In this document: piece by piece, positions 1 to 7,328 of the stretch
Layout: the number at the start of each line of letters is the position of its first letter
Position numbering within the stretch: position 1 is the first letter of the stretch
Assembly (NCBI GenBank): GCA_964584935.1
Contig: CAZPBN010000033.1
Coordinates: 1-15,766 of the forward strand
DNA length: 15,766 bases
Origin: CAZPBN01 sp964584935
GTDB taxonomy: Bacteria > Acidobacteriota > Aminicenantia > Aminicenantales > Aminicenantaceae
Direction: 5' to 3'
The notes under the pieces: generated by a model
Told to the model about the DNA's origin: nothing
The model's database searches: none
Seen by the model: the letters and a program-made list of their open reading frames with translations, nothing else
Translations under genes and position numbers: made by a program

Positions 1-85
1 GACTCTACATTTAACTTGAAAAGTTATGTATTTATCTATATTCTAAAGAAAAAATTTTCTTTTAATTTTGAAATAAGTAAAGTTA

Positions 86-90
86 GAGGA
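86..90 (+). promoter_or_regulatory. Ribosome binding site that decides the Wzz start
   Basis: GAGGA lies at 86-90. It touches the ATG at 90, leaving no spacer, but sits five bases before the ATG at 96. The second ATG is therefore the better start. Confidence 0.55.
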
Positions 91-95
91 TGAGA

Positions 96-1229
96 ATGGA
101 CCAAACAGAACCCAAAAATGAAGTTGACCTGATGGATTACATCTATTTTCTTTGGCAAAAAAAATGGCTGATCATCATTCCCACCTTATTTTGTGTGATA
201 ACAGCCGGAGTTGTCAGTTTTATACTGCCCTCTGTTTGGAAAGTGGACGCCATCATTCAGCCCAGCAAAATATTTATCCAAACCGCACAGGGCGATTTTC
301 AAGAAGTCCTGGTAACACCCCCTCAAGAAGTGGCGGGCCAGATAAACGAAGAGACTTACAATCAGACTATTGCTTCGGAATTGGATATAAAAAGGAATAT
401 TTTTCCTCAGATCAATGCCAGAAAGCTCAGAGATACAGAGCTGGTCTATGTTTCTACCAAGGTGAGAGATAGAGAGGAAGGGAAGAAAATCTTATTGTCC
501 CTTTTTGATCTCCTCAAACAAAGCTTGGATAAAAAAGTTGAAGTTGAGATCAAAAGCATTGACACTCAAATCAAAGCCAATAGGAATTTAATCGAGCAAA
601 AAAAATTAGAAATTGAGGACAATTTAAATGAAGTGAAAATTTTGAAAATCGAACAGAATCAATTGAAACAAAAAGTGCTTTCTGAAAGTAATAAAATAGA
701 AATCTCCAAGAAGAGAGGCGACAGCATTATGGAGGAAATGGAGTCAGTCAAGAATAGAATAGAGGGGCTTGAGAAACAGCAGCAAAGAGCTCTTGCTGAA
801 CAGAAACAAGCCGAAAACGCCTTGAGTCTTCTGCTCTATTCTAATGAGATCCAGCACAGCTTGAGGTATTACAACACACTCGATGAAAAATTGAGTCATG
901 AAAAAATAACTCAAGAAAATTTGAGACTCTCCATTAATGACACCAAAGATGAGATCAAAAAAAAGGAAGCACAAATCGATATATTAAAAACCAATGTCGA
1001 TAAGATCAAAAATGAGATCAATGACGTTGAAAACGAAATGGAGCTTTTAATGGATAAAAAAGCACGGATCGATTATGCTAAACTTATCAAAGAGCCCACT
1101 TCCTCTTTAAATCCTGTGGCTCCTAATTTAAAGCTGAATATTGCTGTGGCTGGAGTTCTGGGTTTTTTCTTTTTCACAGTGTTAGTTTTTTTCAGAGAAT
1201 CCATTAGAAAATACACGCCAAAAAAATAA
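96..1229 (+). CDS. wzz: Wzz-type polysaccharide chain-length determinant protein
   Basis: Inner-membrane co-polymerase expected to set the chain length of a Wzy-made polysaccharide. Numbered from the ATG at 96 (377 aa), a short cytoplasmic N-terminus containing DYIYFLWQKKW leads into a first membrane segment at about 24-45. A long charged periplasmic region at about 140-330, rich in E, K, I and L heptads, looks like coiled coil. A proline-containing stretch (EPTSSLNPVAP) precedes the second membrane segment at about 345-365, and the protein ends in a basic cytoplasmic tail. This two-membrane-segment layout with the proline-rich C-terminal motif is typical of the Wzz family. No tyrosine-kinase (Wzc-type) domain is attached. 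The ATG at 90 is possible but has no spacer from the ribosome binding site. The 120-bp gap to the next gene contains that gene's own promoter. The family call is firm; the particular polymer is unknown. Confidence 0.88.
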   Translation: MDQTEPKNEVDLMDYIYFLWQKKWLIIIPTLFCVITAGVVSFILPSVWKVDAIIQPSKIFIQTAQGDFQEVLVTPPQEVAGQINEETYNQTIASELDIKRNIFPQINARKLRDTELVYVSTKVRDREEGKKILLSLFDLLKQSLDKKVEVEIKSIDTQIKANRNLIEQKKLEIEDNLNEVKILKIEQNQLKQKVLSESNKIEISKKRGDSIMEEMESVKNRIEGLEKQQQRALAEQKQAENALSLLLYSNEIQHSLRYYNTLDEKLSHEKITQENLRLSINDTKDEIKKKEAQIDILKTNVDKIKNEINDVENEMELLMDKKARIDYAKLIKEPTSSLNPVAPNLKLNIAVAGVLGFFFFTVLVFFRESIRKYTPKK

Positions 1230-1290
1230 GTTTTTCTTTATCATCAATTAACTGGCCTCAGAAAGGTTATTCTGTTTCCTTAATTTTTGA

Positions 1291-1319
1291 TTGATATATC
1301 TGGATAGAGATTATACAAT
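1291..1319 (+). promoter_or_regulatory. Sigma70-like promoter for the one-blade gene
   Basis: TTGATA at 1291-1296 and TACAAT at 1314-1319 are separated by 17 bp, and each matches the consensus at five of six positions. Transcription would begin near 1326, about 24 bases before the start codon at 1350. Assigned by eye only. Confidence 0.5.
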
Positions 1320-1337
1320 TGTAATAAATATGGGATG

Positions 1338-1344
1338 AAGGGAG
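1338..1344 (+). promoter_or_regulatory. Ribosome binding site that decides the one-blade start
   Basis: AAGGGAG at 1338-1344 lies five bases before the ATG at 1350, whereas the in-frame ATG at 1335 lies upstream of it. The start at 1350 also gives a clean signal peptide beginning MRKHII. Confidence 0.65.
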
Positions 1345-1349
1345 CTGTT

Positions 1350-1556
1350 ATGAGAAAGCATATAATTGTTTTGGTCTTAGGTTTATTAGCTTTACCGCTA
1401 ACGGCAGGAGCCACCTGGACCACCCAGCGGCTGACCTGGAACTCTGGCAATTCATACAAACCAACCATAGCTGTAGACTCCAGCAACCATATCCATGTGG
1501 TCTGGCATGATGACACTCCTGGAAATAGAGAGATATTCTACAAGAAAAAGAATTGA
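1350..1556 (+). CDS. Secreted single-blade RLTWN repeat protein
   Basis: A small protein of 68 aa. Residues 1-21 are a signal peptide: basic start, hydrophobic core, and AGA before the mature TW. The mature part, about 47 residues, is a single copy of the blade found seven times in the larger neighbours: RLTWN, then AVDSSNHIHVVW, then TPGNREIFYKKK and stop. It ends where the last blade of the large proteins ends, so it has no Asp-box tail. The gene has a promoter-like sequence and a good ribosome binding site, so it is probably expressed and not just debris. It may have arisen by collapse of a multi-blade gene through recombination between repeats. Its stop is 19 bp from the stop of the convergent seven-blade gene. 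The function is unknown. A lone blade could assemble with others or be a nonfunctional remnant. Confidence 0.65.
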   Translation: MRKHIIVLVLGLLALPLTAGATWTTQRLTWNSGNSYKPTIAVDSSNHIHVVWHDDTPGNREIFYKKKN

Positions 1557-1575
1557 TCAGAAGACATCAGCCCGC

Positions 1576-2712
1576 TTATTCCTGTTTTTTATAATAGATC
1601 TCTTTATTACCTGATAGATCCTCTTGCCAAACGACATGGACCTTGTCGTTGGAATCTATGGATAGATCAGGCCACGTAGAGTCATGAGAAGTCCAAGTCA
1701 GTCTTTCTGTAGTCCAGCTGCTGCCGCCATCCGTACTTTTTTTATGGAATATTTCGGAATTACCGGGACTATAGTCATACCAAACCACATGAATGTATCC
1801 CATTGAGTCCATGGCTATAGCCGGGGAGCGAGAGCCCCCTGTGTTCCAGGTCAATCTTTTGGTAGTCCAGCTTGCCCCTCCGTCTGTGCTCTTCTTGAAA
1901 AATATTTCATAGTCCCCATAAGTGTTGTCATACCACACCAAATAAATTTGGCTGCTTGCCCCTGTTACCAAGCGGGGACAGCGAGAGTCCCCCGAAGTCC
2001 AGGTCAAACGCTTAGCGGTCCAAGATGAACCTCCGTCTGTACTCTTTTTGTGATAGACCTCATAGGCGGAGCCACCGACATCGTCCTGCCAGACCACATG
2101 GATATGACCGTTAGAATCAATGGCTACATCAGGAGACCCGGATCCGCAGGAACCGGGATTCCAGGTGAGTCTTTTGGTGGTCCAGGAATCTCCATTGTCT
2201 GTGCTCTTCTTGTAGTATATATCACCATCTCCAGTAGTTTCATCACGCCATACTAAGTGGATATGGTCATTTGAATCTATGGCAACGGCAGGATCTATTG
2301 ACCGGCCTGAATTCCAAGTAAGCCTTTTTGTGATGACGGATGGTATGTCACGAATGACCCTCTTGAAATAAATTTCTGCTTGAGTGGCGTTGTAGTTTTC
2401 CCAGAATAGATGGATGTGGTCACTTGAATTTATCCCGGCGTCAGGATGCCAGGAAGCAAAGTCATTCCACGTAAGACGACCTGTCTCCCAAGTCGTTCCT
2501 CCATCTTCACTCCCCTTACCAAATATTTCCCAGTTACCAGGAGTATAGTCTTGCCAGGCGACAAGGACATCGGAACCTGATGTCTTTATGACAGGGTATT
2601 GAGAGTTACCGGTATTCCAGGTGAGTCTCTGAGTGGTCCATGAGGCGTGAACATTAAGAATCAATAAGAGAAAACTTAATAAAAAAACAGGAAAAATAAA
2701 TACTTTTCTCAA
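1576..2712 (-). CDS. Secreted seven-blade beta-propeller-like repeat protein (copy A)
   Basis: A 378-aa protein with a signal peptide (about 1-23, ending VHA before SW) followed by seven repeats of about 51 residues. Each repeat has the pattern RLTWN or RLTWT, a proline, a hydrophobic strand with a D or N-S turn, IHVVW-like, a G-N/D-x-E-I strand and K-K. Five linkers carry an Asp-box (S-x-D-x-G-x-x-W), for example SEDGGTTW and STDGGSSW. The linker after blade 2 has lost it (RVIRDIPS) and blade 7 ends without one. Seven blades with Asp-boxes suggest a closed beta-propeller of the sialidase/BNR superfamily. I see no set of sialidase catalytic residues standing apart from the repeats, so binding or scaffolding is more likely than catalysis. 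The start is TTG, supported by an excellent ribosome binding site. It is divergent from the three-blade gene and convergent with the one-blade gene. Ligand unknown. Confidence 0.85.
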   Translation of the reverse strand: MRKVFIFPVFLLSFLLLILNVHASWTTQRLTWNTGNSQYPVIKTSGSDVLVAWQDYTPGNWEIFGKGSEDGGTTWETGRLTWNDFASWHPDAGINSSDHIHLFWENYNATQAEIYFKRVIRDIPSVITKRLTWNSGRSIDPAVAIDSNDHIHLVWRDETTGDGDIYYKKSTDNGDSWTTKRLTWNPGSCGSGSPDVAIDSNGHIHVVWQDDVGGSAYEVYHKKSTDGGSSWTAKRLTWTSGDSRCPRLVTGASSQIYLVWYDNTYGDYEIFFKKSTDGGASWTTKRLTWNTGGSRSPAIAMDSMGYIHVVWYDYSPGNSEIFHKKSTDGGSSWTTERLTWTSHDSTWPDLSIDSNDKVHVVWQEDLSGNKEIYYKKQE

Positions 2713-2717
2713 TTTAT

Positions 2718-2725
2718 ACCTCCTT
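2718..2725 (-). promoter_or_regulatory. Strong ribosome binding site supporting a TTG start
   Basis: On the minus strand this reads AAGGAGGT, a full match to the anti-Shine-Dalgarno region. It lies five bases before the TTG at 2712-2710. The hydrophobic signal peptide starts right there, so TTG is the real start. Confidence 0.8.
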
Positions 2726-2741
2726 CATTGTGCTGTTAGAT

Positions 2742-2770
2742 TTTATACACTCCTCTAAAAAAAAAATCAA
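2742..2770 (-). promoter_or_regulatory. Sigma70-like promoter of copy A, with a T-run in its spacer
   Basis: Read on the minus strand, TTGATT (2770-2765) and TATAAA (2747-2742) are separated by exactly 17 bases. The last two bases of the -35 box and the first eight of the spacer form one run of ten T. The expected start of transcription is near 2735, just upstream of the ribosome binding site. Confidence 0.6.
2757..2766. repeat. Homopolymeric A10/T10 tract inside a promoter
   Basis: Ten consecutive A on the plus strand, inside the -35/spacer region of the copy A promoter. Gain or loss of one base would change the 17-bp spacing. Confidence 0.85.
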
Positions 2771-2872
2771 TTGATAAACTTTTTAATGAATTTCATTTTC
2801 TATAAATAATTATTGCTAAATAAGATTGTTCTCGATAAAACTAACTAAAAAAGTATTTAAGGGGAGGTTAAC

Positions 2873-3385
2873 ATGAAAAAGCATTTTATCACCTTGATTA
2901 TATGTCTGCTTGTTTTTCCCTTAATGGCAGGGGCGACCTGGACCTTCAAGAGGCTCACTTGGAACTCGGGGGTTTCACTATCCCCTTCGTCAGCTATAGA
3001 TCCAGACGGAAACATTCATCTCGTGTGGGAAAATGATACCCCTGGAAATTACGAAATTTATTACAAAAAGAGCACAAATGGGGGAAACTCATGGACCACA
3101 AAGAGAATCACATGGAACAGTGGTTGGTCTAATCACCCGGATATCACTTTGGATACTGGTGATGGCCTTCATCTTGTCTGGGAAGATTACACTCCTTCGA
3201 ATTGGGAGGTTTATTATAAAAAAAGTATAGACGAAGACGCCTCTTGGATCTCCCAAAGGATGACATGGAACAGTGGACATTCCAACGGATCATGCATAAT
3301 CACGGACTCAAGTTACCATGTCCATATTTTTTGGCATGATACCAGTTCTGGAAACCATGAAATTTTTTATAAAAAAAGTGATTAA
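2873..3385 (+). CDS. Secreted three-blade RLTWN repeat protein
   Basis: A 170-aa protein with a signal peptide at about 1-22 (ending MAGA before TW), closely resembling that of the one-blade protein. Three blades follow, at about 23-73, 74-124 and 125-170, with RLTWN, RITWN and RMTWN. The linker Asp-boxes are imperfect: STNGGNSW has N for D, and SIDEDASW has lost the glycine. The protein ends with EIFYKKSD at the place where the last blade of the seven-blade proteins ends. GGGGAGGT at 2861-2868, four bases before the ATG, is a strong ribosome binding site. Three blades cannot close a normal propeller alone, so the product may oligomerise, bind as an open array, or be a shortened paralogue under decay. 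I found no convincing forward promoter in the AT-rich gap shared with the divergent copy A. Function unknown. Confidence 0.75.
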   Translation: MKKHFITLIICLLVFPLMAGATWTFKRLTWNSGVSLSPSSAIDPDGNIHLVWENDTPGNYEIYYKKSTNGGNSWTTKRITWNSGWSNHPDITLDTGDGLHLVWEDYTPSNWEVYYKKSIDEDASWISQRMTWNSGHSNGSCIITDSSYHVHIFWHDTSSGNHEIFYKKSD

Positions 3386-3675
3386 TCAGATATAAGTTTT
3401 TATTTTTGAAGCTGATAATCCCGTTTGTTATTGAAATTTATCTTGCCTTAATGGAATTATTTTGAATAGAATTAAATAGAATATGAAAAAGGAGCAACAA
3501 AGTCATTGTGGTTTGGGCGGACTCTACTCCAGGCGAATCAGAAATTTATTTTAAAATCGGGAATTAATAAGATCAGGAGTATTCTAAATTTCGCAAGAGT
3601 TAAAGGCAGCGTAAATAACAGAGATTGAATCGCTTTTCCCATGAACTATGAATGGCCCGGAAAATTTAAAATCAA
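3386..3675. other. AT-rich gap holding a propeller gene fragment
   Basis: This 290-bp stretch between the three-blade gene and the sulfotransferase contains the last-blade fragment at 3483-3567. A 12-codon reading frame at 3641-3679 overlaps the next start codon. I see no clear promoter or terminator, although the operon starting at 3679 should have a promoter in or near this gap. Confidence 0.6.
3483..3567 (+). pseudogene. Remnant of a propeller repeat gene (last half-blade)
   Basis: In the frame starting at 3493 the translation is SNKVIVVWADSTPGESEIYF, then KIGN and stop (3565-3567). This matches the end of the last blade of the full-length genes (SNDKVHVVW, then GNKEIYYKK). Just upstream, ATGAAAAAG at 3483 resembles the start of the three-blade gene but is in a different frame. 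The simplest reading is a copy whose signal peptide and other blades were deleted, leaving a frameshifted junction. The ATG match could be chance; the last-blade match is clear. Confidence 0.65.
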
Positions 3676-3678
3676 GTG

Positions 3679-4566
3679 ATGATTGGAAAGAAATTTAAAA
3701 TTCTTTATATCGCCGGGTCAGGAAGAAGCGGGAGTACTTTATTAGCCAGCCTGCTCGGAGAATTGGAGGGATTCTTTAATGCAGGCGAAGCATCAAGACA
3801 TCTATTTGCCTATAAGTTCAGACCTCTTCCCTGTGGATGCGGGAGTGAATTATCCACCTGTTCTTTTTGGAAGAATATTGTTTCCTTTATTCCATCACCT
3901 CCGGCAAAAAAAATCGCAAGAAAATTTATGAGAATCCGCTGTTATCCCTTCCTGATTTCGTTGTTCCGGACAAAAAAAATACAATCTAACTTCAATGATT
4001 TAGGAAAACAGCTCCAGGAAATGTACCGTCAAATCTCATTAAAGGCAAACTGTGGAGTCATTGTTGATTCATCAAAAACTCCTGATTTCGCTTACATCTT
4101 AAGCCAATTTTCTGATGTAGAGATTTTTGTTCTCCATTTGGTGAGGGAGCCCTGGGGTGTGGTCAGCAGTTGGAGAAAACCAAAAGATTATCTGAGGTCT
4201 CAGTCAGTGGTCCGGGTGAGTCTTGGATGGATGGTGAATAATTTAATGATAGAGCTTTTCCGGTTAAAAAAAATCAGGTATCAAAGAGTTTTTTATGAGG
4301 AATTAACTCAACATCCTAAGAAGACACTCCGCAGAATCATCAAGTTTATGAAGGTCGAAGACAAGAGCCTTGACTTCATCCAAAATTCTCATGCTTTTAT
4401 ACATAATCAGCATATACTGGGCAGTAATCCGGATAAGCTCAAGAAAGAAAAAAAGGTTCTTATTCATTACCGTCCCTGGAAACTTCACTGGATAGAGAAT
4501 ATTTTAGTCACCATGATCACATTTTTTTTATGGATTAAGTATTATTTTCTAACTCAAAGAAATTAA
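3679..4566 (+). CDS. PAPS-dependent sulfotransferase family protein
   Basis: Probably transfers sulfate from PAPS to a sugar of the polysaccharide made by this locus. Numbered from the ATG at 3679 (295 aa), the N-terminal strand KILYIAGSGRSGSTLL (residues 7-22) is the PAPS 5'-phosphosulfate loop. The 3'-phosphate-binding motif is at about 153-166 (LVREPWGVVSSW), with R156 and S163/S164 as expected ligands. Between them, C52-G-C54 followed by C61-x-FW is a cysteine pattern I associate with sulfotransferases of bacterial exopolysaccharide clusters. The length is normal for the family. A GTG at 3676 directly precedes the ATG and either could be used; neither has a clear ribosome binding site. 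The stop of a 12-codon frame (3641-3679) overlaps the ATG, so translational coupling is possible. It is the first gene of a tight five-gene operon, with 6 bp to the next gene. The substrate could also be a lipid or protein. Confidence 0.85.
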   Translation: MIGKKFKILYIAGSGRSGSTLLASLLGELEGFFNAGEASRHLFAYKFRPLPCGCGSELSTCSFWKNIVSFIPSPPAKKIARKFMRIRCYPFLISLFRTKKIQSNFNDLGKQLQEMYRQISLKANCGVIVDSSKTPDFAYILSQFSDVEIFVLHLVREPWGVVSSWRKPKDYLRSQSVVRVSLGWMVNNLMIELFRLKKIRYQRVFYEELTQHPKKTLRRIIKFMKVEDKSLDFIQNSHAFIHNQHILGSNPDKLKKEKKVLIHYRPWKLHWIENILVTMITFFLWIKYYFLTQRN

Positions 4567-4572
4567 AATTGA

Positions 4573-6066
4573 ATGAATTTCTCTAAACATAAAATAAGTT
4601 TAAAAACAAAAAATTTTACGGTGACCCCTAAATCAGAGTTTCTTTATTTTTTTGTTTGTTTTTTACTTGCCACCGTCATTGCTTTGTTATCTCAGACTTT
4701 AGTCACACTTAGGGATAGTAATATTTTAGCTGTAATTTTATTTTTTGTTTTTACTATTATTTTAGGGGCCATCTTCATCAAGCGGTTCATGAATCGGTCA
4801 TTTGATTTAGCGGAACCTGGAATATGGTTTGCTGTTTTCTTTTTTGGCCATTTTGGAGTTCGCGCGTTGTGGGATATAAAATTTGGGAGTCCCATCCTTA
4901 ATCTCCATCCTTTTGATATCAATTTCAGCACCGTGAATGCAGCGCTGGGGATGAGCCTTGTGGCGTTTCTCATTTTTTGGTTTGCCTATTCCAGGTCTTT
5001 AGGTAAAAAAATAGCTCAATCCATACCCAAACTCCCCCGGGAATGGGATGTTAACCTTATTTTTCCTGCGGCGATCTTTTGTCTTCTGGTTGGATGGGGA
5101 GTCCGATTATATCTTGTCATTTCCCAGGCAGAAAATATCAAAAAATGGATAGTAAGCGGGACAGATGTATATTTAGCTCAAGCGGCTGGAATATCCTATC
5201 TCCATCACATATCTTCTTTGGCAACCGTCGCTGTTTTTTTGCTGTTTATTGGAGGAAGGGTCTATCAAAAAAAGAGATACAAATGGTTCTCCTATATTTT
5301 ATTAATGCCTGAATTGGCGTTTGCTTTTCTCACCGGAAAGCGTTCCTATATGCCTTTTCTTTTACTGAGTTTCCTGATCGCTTTCTATATGACCTCTCGG
5401 CGTGATTATAAAACAAGTCTCCGTTTGGCTCGATGGGCCTTGATTATTTTAATTCTTTTAGTGCTTCTTTTTCCTTTAATCTCGTATGTCCGATTTCAAG
5501 GATTCCAAAACCCGGATCAAGCTATCGACTCATATGAATCCCCGCTCTCTGTTTTTGAAAAAGCTGGGAGAAGACTCCACGACCTTGATTCTCTGGCGGT
5601 TATAATGGAAAATGTACCGGAAAATGAACCCTACACTCTGGGGAAGGAAGTTTGGCTTCTCTCAGTCGCCTGGATTCCCAGAAAGGTATGGCCTCAAAAA
5701 CCGGTGATCAGTCTTGGAGAAATTTTTCGGGAAAATATGATTCCTCCAGGCGTTTACCCGGAAGGAGCCTCCGTGAGTGTTTCTCTCCCCGGTCAGTTTT
5801 ACTGGGATTTGGGAATCGCAGGAGTCATCTTAGGGATGTTTTTGGTGGGAATTCTGTGGCGTATGCTTCATGAGTATCTGGTTAGGCCCAGAGGAAATAT
5901 ATCAAATTCCTTGGTGGTTGCATTCATGTTCACTTCTTTTTTTCTGCCTTTAGAGCAGACCTTGATCTCCATTTTCACAGGCCATCTGTTTAAGCTTTTT
6001 GTTGTGTTATTGGTTATTTTTGTTTTGTCTTGGCCGGGGAAAATAATATTTGGGAACAAAGTATGA
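4573..6066 (+). CDS. wzy: Wzy-like oligosaccharide repeat-unit polymerase
   Basis: A multi-pass inner-membrane protein of 497 aa, expected to polymerise lipid-linked repeat units on the periplasmic face. Hydrophobic segments run through most of the protein, about a dozen, starting near residue 27. The largest non-membrane loop is at about 310-405. That loop carries IPRKVWPQKP (368-377) and then GEIFRE, the proline/arginine/tryptophan signature of the oligosaccharide repeat-unit polymerase family. It is followed by a glycine-rich stretch and SLPGQFYWDLGIAG, the usual lead-in to the last membrane helices. It starts six bases after the sulfotransferase stop with only a weak ribosome binding site and overlaps the next start by ATGA, so it is co-translated within the operon. 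It differs from the ligase-like protein at 13648, which has another motif set, so the two probably have different jobs. Confidence 0.8.
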   Translation: MNFSKHKISLKTKNFTVTPKSEFLYFFVCFLLATVIALLSQTLVTLRDSNILAVILFFVFTIILGAIFIKRFMNRSFDLAEPGIWFAVFFFGHFGVRALWDIKFGSPILNLHPFDINFSTVNAALGMSLVAFLIFWFAYSRSLGKKIAQSIPKLPREWDVNLIFPAAIFCLLVGWGVRLYLVISQAENIKKWIVSGTDVYLAQAAGISYLHHISSLATVAVFLLFIGGRVYQKKRYKWFSYILLMPELAFAFLTGKRSYMPFLLLSFLIAFYMTSRRDYKTSLRLARWALIILILLVLLFPLISYVRFQGFQNPDQAIDSYESPLSVFEKAGRRLHDLDSLAVIMENVPENEPYTLGKEVWLLSVAWIPRKVWPQKPVISLGEIFRENMIPPGVYPEGASVSVSLPGQFYWDLGIAGVILGMFLVGILWRMLHEYLVRPRGNISNSLVVAFMFTSFFLPLEQTLISIFTGHLFKLFVVLLVIFVLSWPGKIIFGNKV

Positions 6067-7286
6067 ATATTCTTGTCCTTTCAAATGCTTTTTTTCCTGA
6101 CCGGATTGGAGGAATCACAAAAAGTCTTTTTTCAGAAGTTAAAGAGCTGGCTCTTCGTGGTCATAGGATAGTTGTGGTGACCCGAAAAATAAAACCCGGT
6201 CTTCCCTTACAGGAATATTTTCATGATTATCATCTCTATCGTTACGCATGTCCTTCCGAAGAGACTTTTTTCTACAGGCTTTATCCGTTCTTCAGTATCA
6301 AGAAGCTTCCAAAATTGATCGATAGACTGCATAAAAAGTATCATTTCGATGCAGCTTATGTGCATGATGTTTTCCAGGCTGTGGGATTGTCGCGTTGTGT
6401 GAATCATATTCCGTATATTTTCGTGTACCATGCCCCTCTTTCTCTGGAAATCAAGATCGAAGCAGCTAAAGGAAAGTACGGATGGAAAAAAATTTTTGTT
6501 AGTTTGGCACATCGATGGATTTACAATAAAGAACGTCAAGCTTTGTTAGAAGCCTGTGCCGTCATTGTGCGAAGCCGATTCATCCGGAATCAGATGAATA
6601 AACTTTATAGAGGGATGTTTGATAAAAAAGTGACCCGGATTCCGTTAGGAGTCGATTTAGAAAAATTTTCGTTTGTAGAGAATCAGAAATATGCTCGAAA
6701 TGAAATAAATTTTCCCCTGGACCAGCCTGTTTTGCTCACTGTCAGGCGATTGACTGCCCGGACGGGAATAGAAAACCTCATAAAATCTATAACCCGAACA
6801 ATCAAATATTTTCCTGATGTCCTGCTGATAATAGGAGGAAAAGGATATCTGGAAGACAAATTAAAAAACATGATTAAAAAATCAGGACTGGGAAAAAATG
6901 TGCAAATGGCCGGTTTCATACCAGAAGAAAAGCTTTATCTTTATTATCAAGCTGCGGATTTATTTATTCTGCCTACTGTTGAACTGGAAGGCTTTGGGCT
7001 CTCCACTATCGAATCTTTAGCTTGCGGAACGCCGGTGATTGCCACTCCGGTGGGGGCAAATTCTGAAGTTTTGGCACCTTTGGATAAGAATCTTATATGT
7101 GAGGATGCCTCTCCTGATTCCATAAGCCAAAAAACAATAGGGTGGCTTAAAAATGAAAGAGAAACAAAATACAGAAAAAAATGCCGTCATTACTGTGAAT
7201 CCTTTTTCAATATAAAAAAAGTGGCATCTCAAATAGAACAGACCCTGAGATGTAAAAAAAGATCTATGAAAGACAGCCGGAAATGA
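6063..7286 (+). CDS. Glycosyltransferase family 4 (GT-B fold)
   Basis: A 407-aa cytosolic or membrane-associated glycosyltransferase that should add one sugar to the lipid-linked repeat unit. The N-terminal domain opens with MNILVLSNAFFPDRIGGI, the typical GT4 acceptor-side start with its glycine-rich loop. The C-terminal nucleotide-sugar domain begins near residue 215 (VLLTVRRLTARTGIENLI). E309-G-F-G followed by E317 is the E-x7-E motif of retaining GT-B enzymes, and GTPVIATPVG follows it. The frame is open upstream to 6030, but the ATG at 6063 overlaps the polymerase stop (ATGA) and begins the conserved strand, so it is chosen. Donor and acceptor sugars cannot be read from the sequence. Confidence 0.88.
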   Translation: MNILVLSNAFFPDRIGGITKSLFSEVKELALRGHRIVVVTRKIKPGLPLQEYFHDYHLYRYACPSEETFFYRLYPFFSIKKLPKLIDRLHKKYHFDAAYVHDVFQAVGLSRCVNHIPYIFVYHAPLSLEIKIEAAKGKYGWKKIFVSLAHRWIYNKERQALLEACAVIVRSRFIRNQMNKLYRGMFDKKVTRIPLGVDLEKFSFVENQKYARNEINFPLDQPVLLTVRRLTARTGIENLIKSITRTIKYFPDVLLIIGGKGYLEDKLKNMIKKSGLGKNVQMAGFIPEEKLYLYYQAADLFILPTVELEGFGLSTIESLACGTPVIATPVGANSEVLAPLDKNLICEDASPDSISQKTIGWLKNERETKYRKKCRHYCESFFNIKKVASQIEQTLRCKKRSMKDSRK

Positions 7287-7328
7287 GAGATTCTAAGGAA
7301 AACGGTCCATGGAAACCGGGTGAATAAA

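Noticed and set aside
16..42. Promoter TTGAAA/TATATT before the wzz gene
   Set aside because: The spacer is only 15 bp, and the gene may belong to an operon starting outside the window.
1259..1274. Hairpin CAGAA-loop-TTCTG after the wzz gene as a terminator
   Set aside because: The stem is only five pairs and no solid T-run follows, so it is too weak to call.
1280..1516. Minus-strand frame of 78 codons over the one-blade gene
   Set aside because: It is antisense to a gene with signal peptide, promoter and ribosome binding site, and its product has no recognisable features.
1576..2712. Active sialidase (BNR/Asp-box protein)
   Set aside because: Asp-boxes mark the fold, not catalysis. The arginine, tyrosine and glutamate set of sialidases does not stand out from the repeating pattern.
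2813..2839. Forward promoter (TTGCTA and GATAAA) for the three-blade gene
   Set aside because: The spacing is only 15 bp and the -10 match is poor; AT-rich chance matches are expected here.
3641..3679. 12-codon frame ending in TGATG overlap with the sulfotransferase start
   Set aside because: It has no ribosome binding site and no recognisable sequence. It might couple translation but is too short to call a gene.
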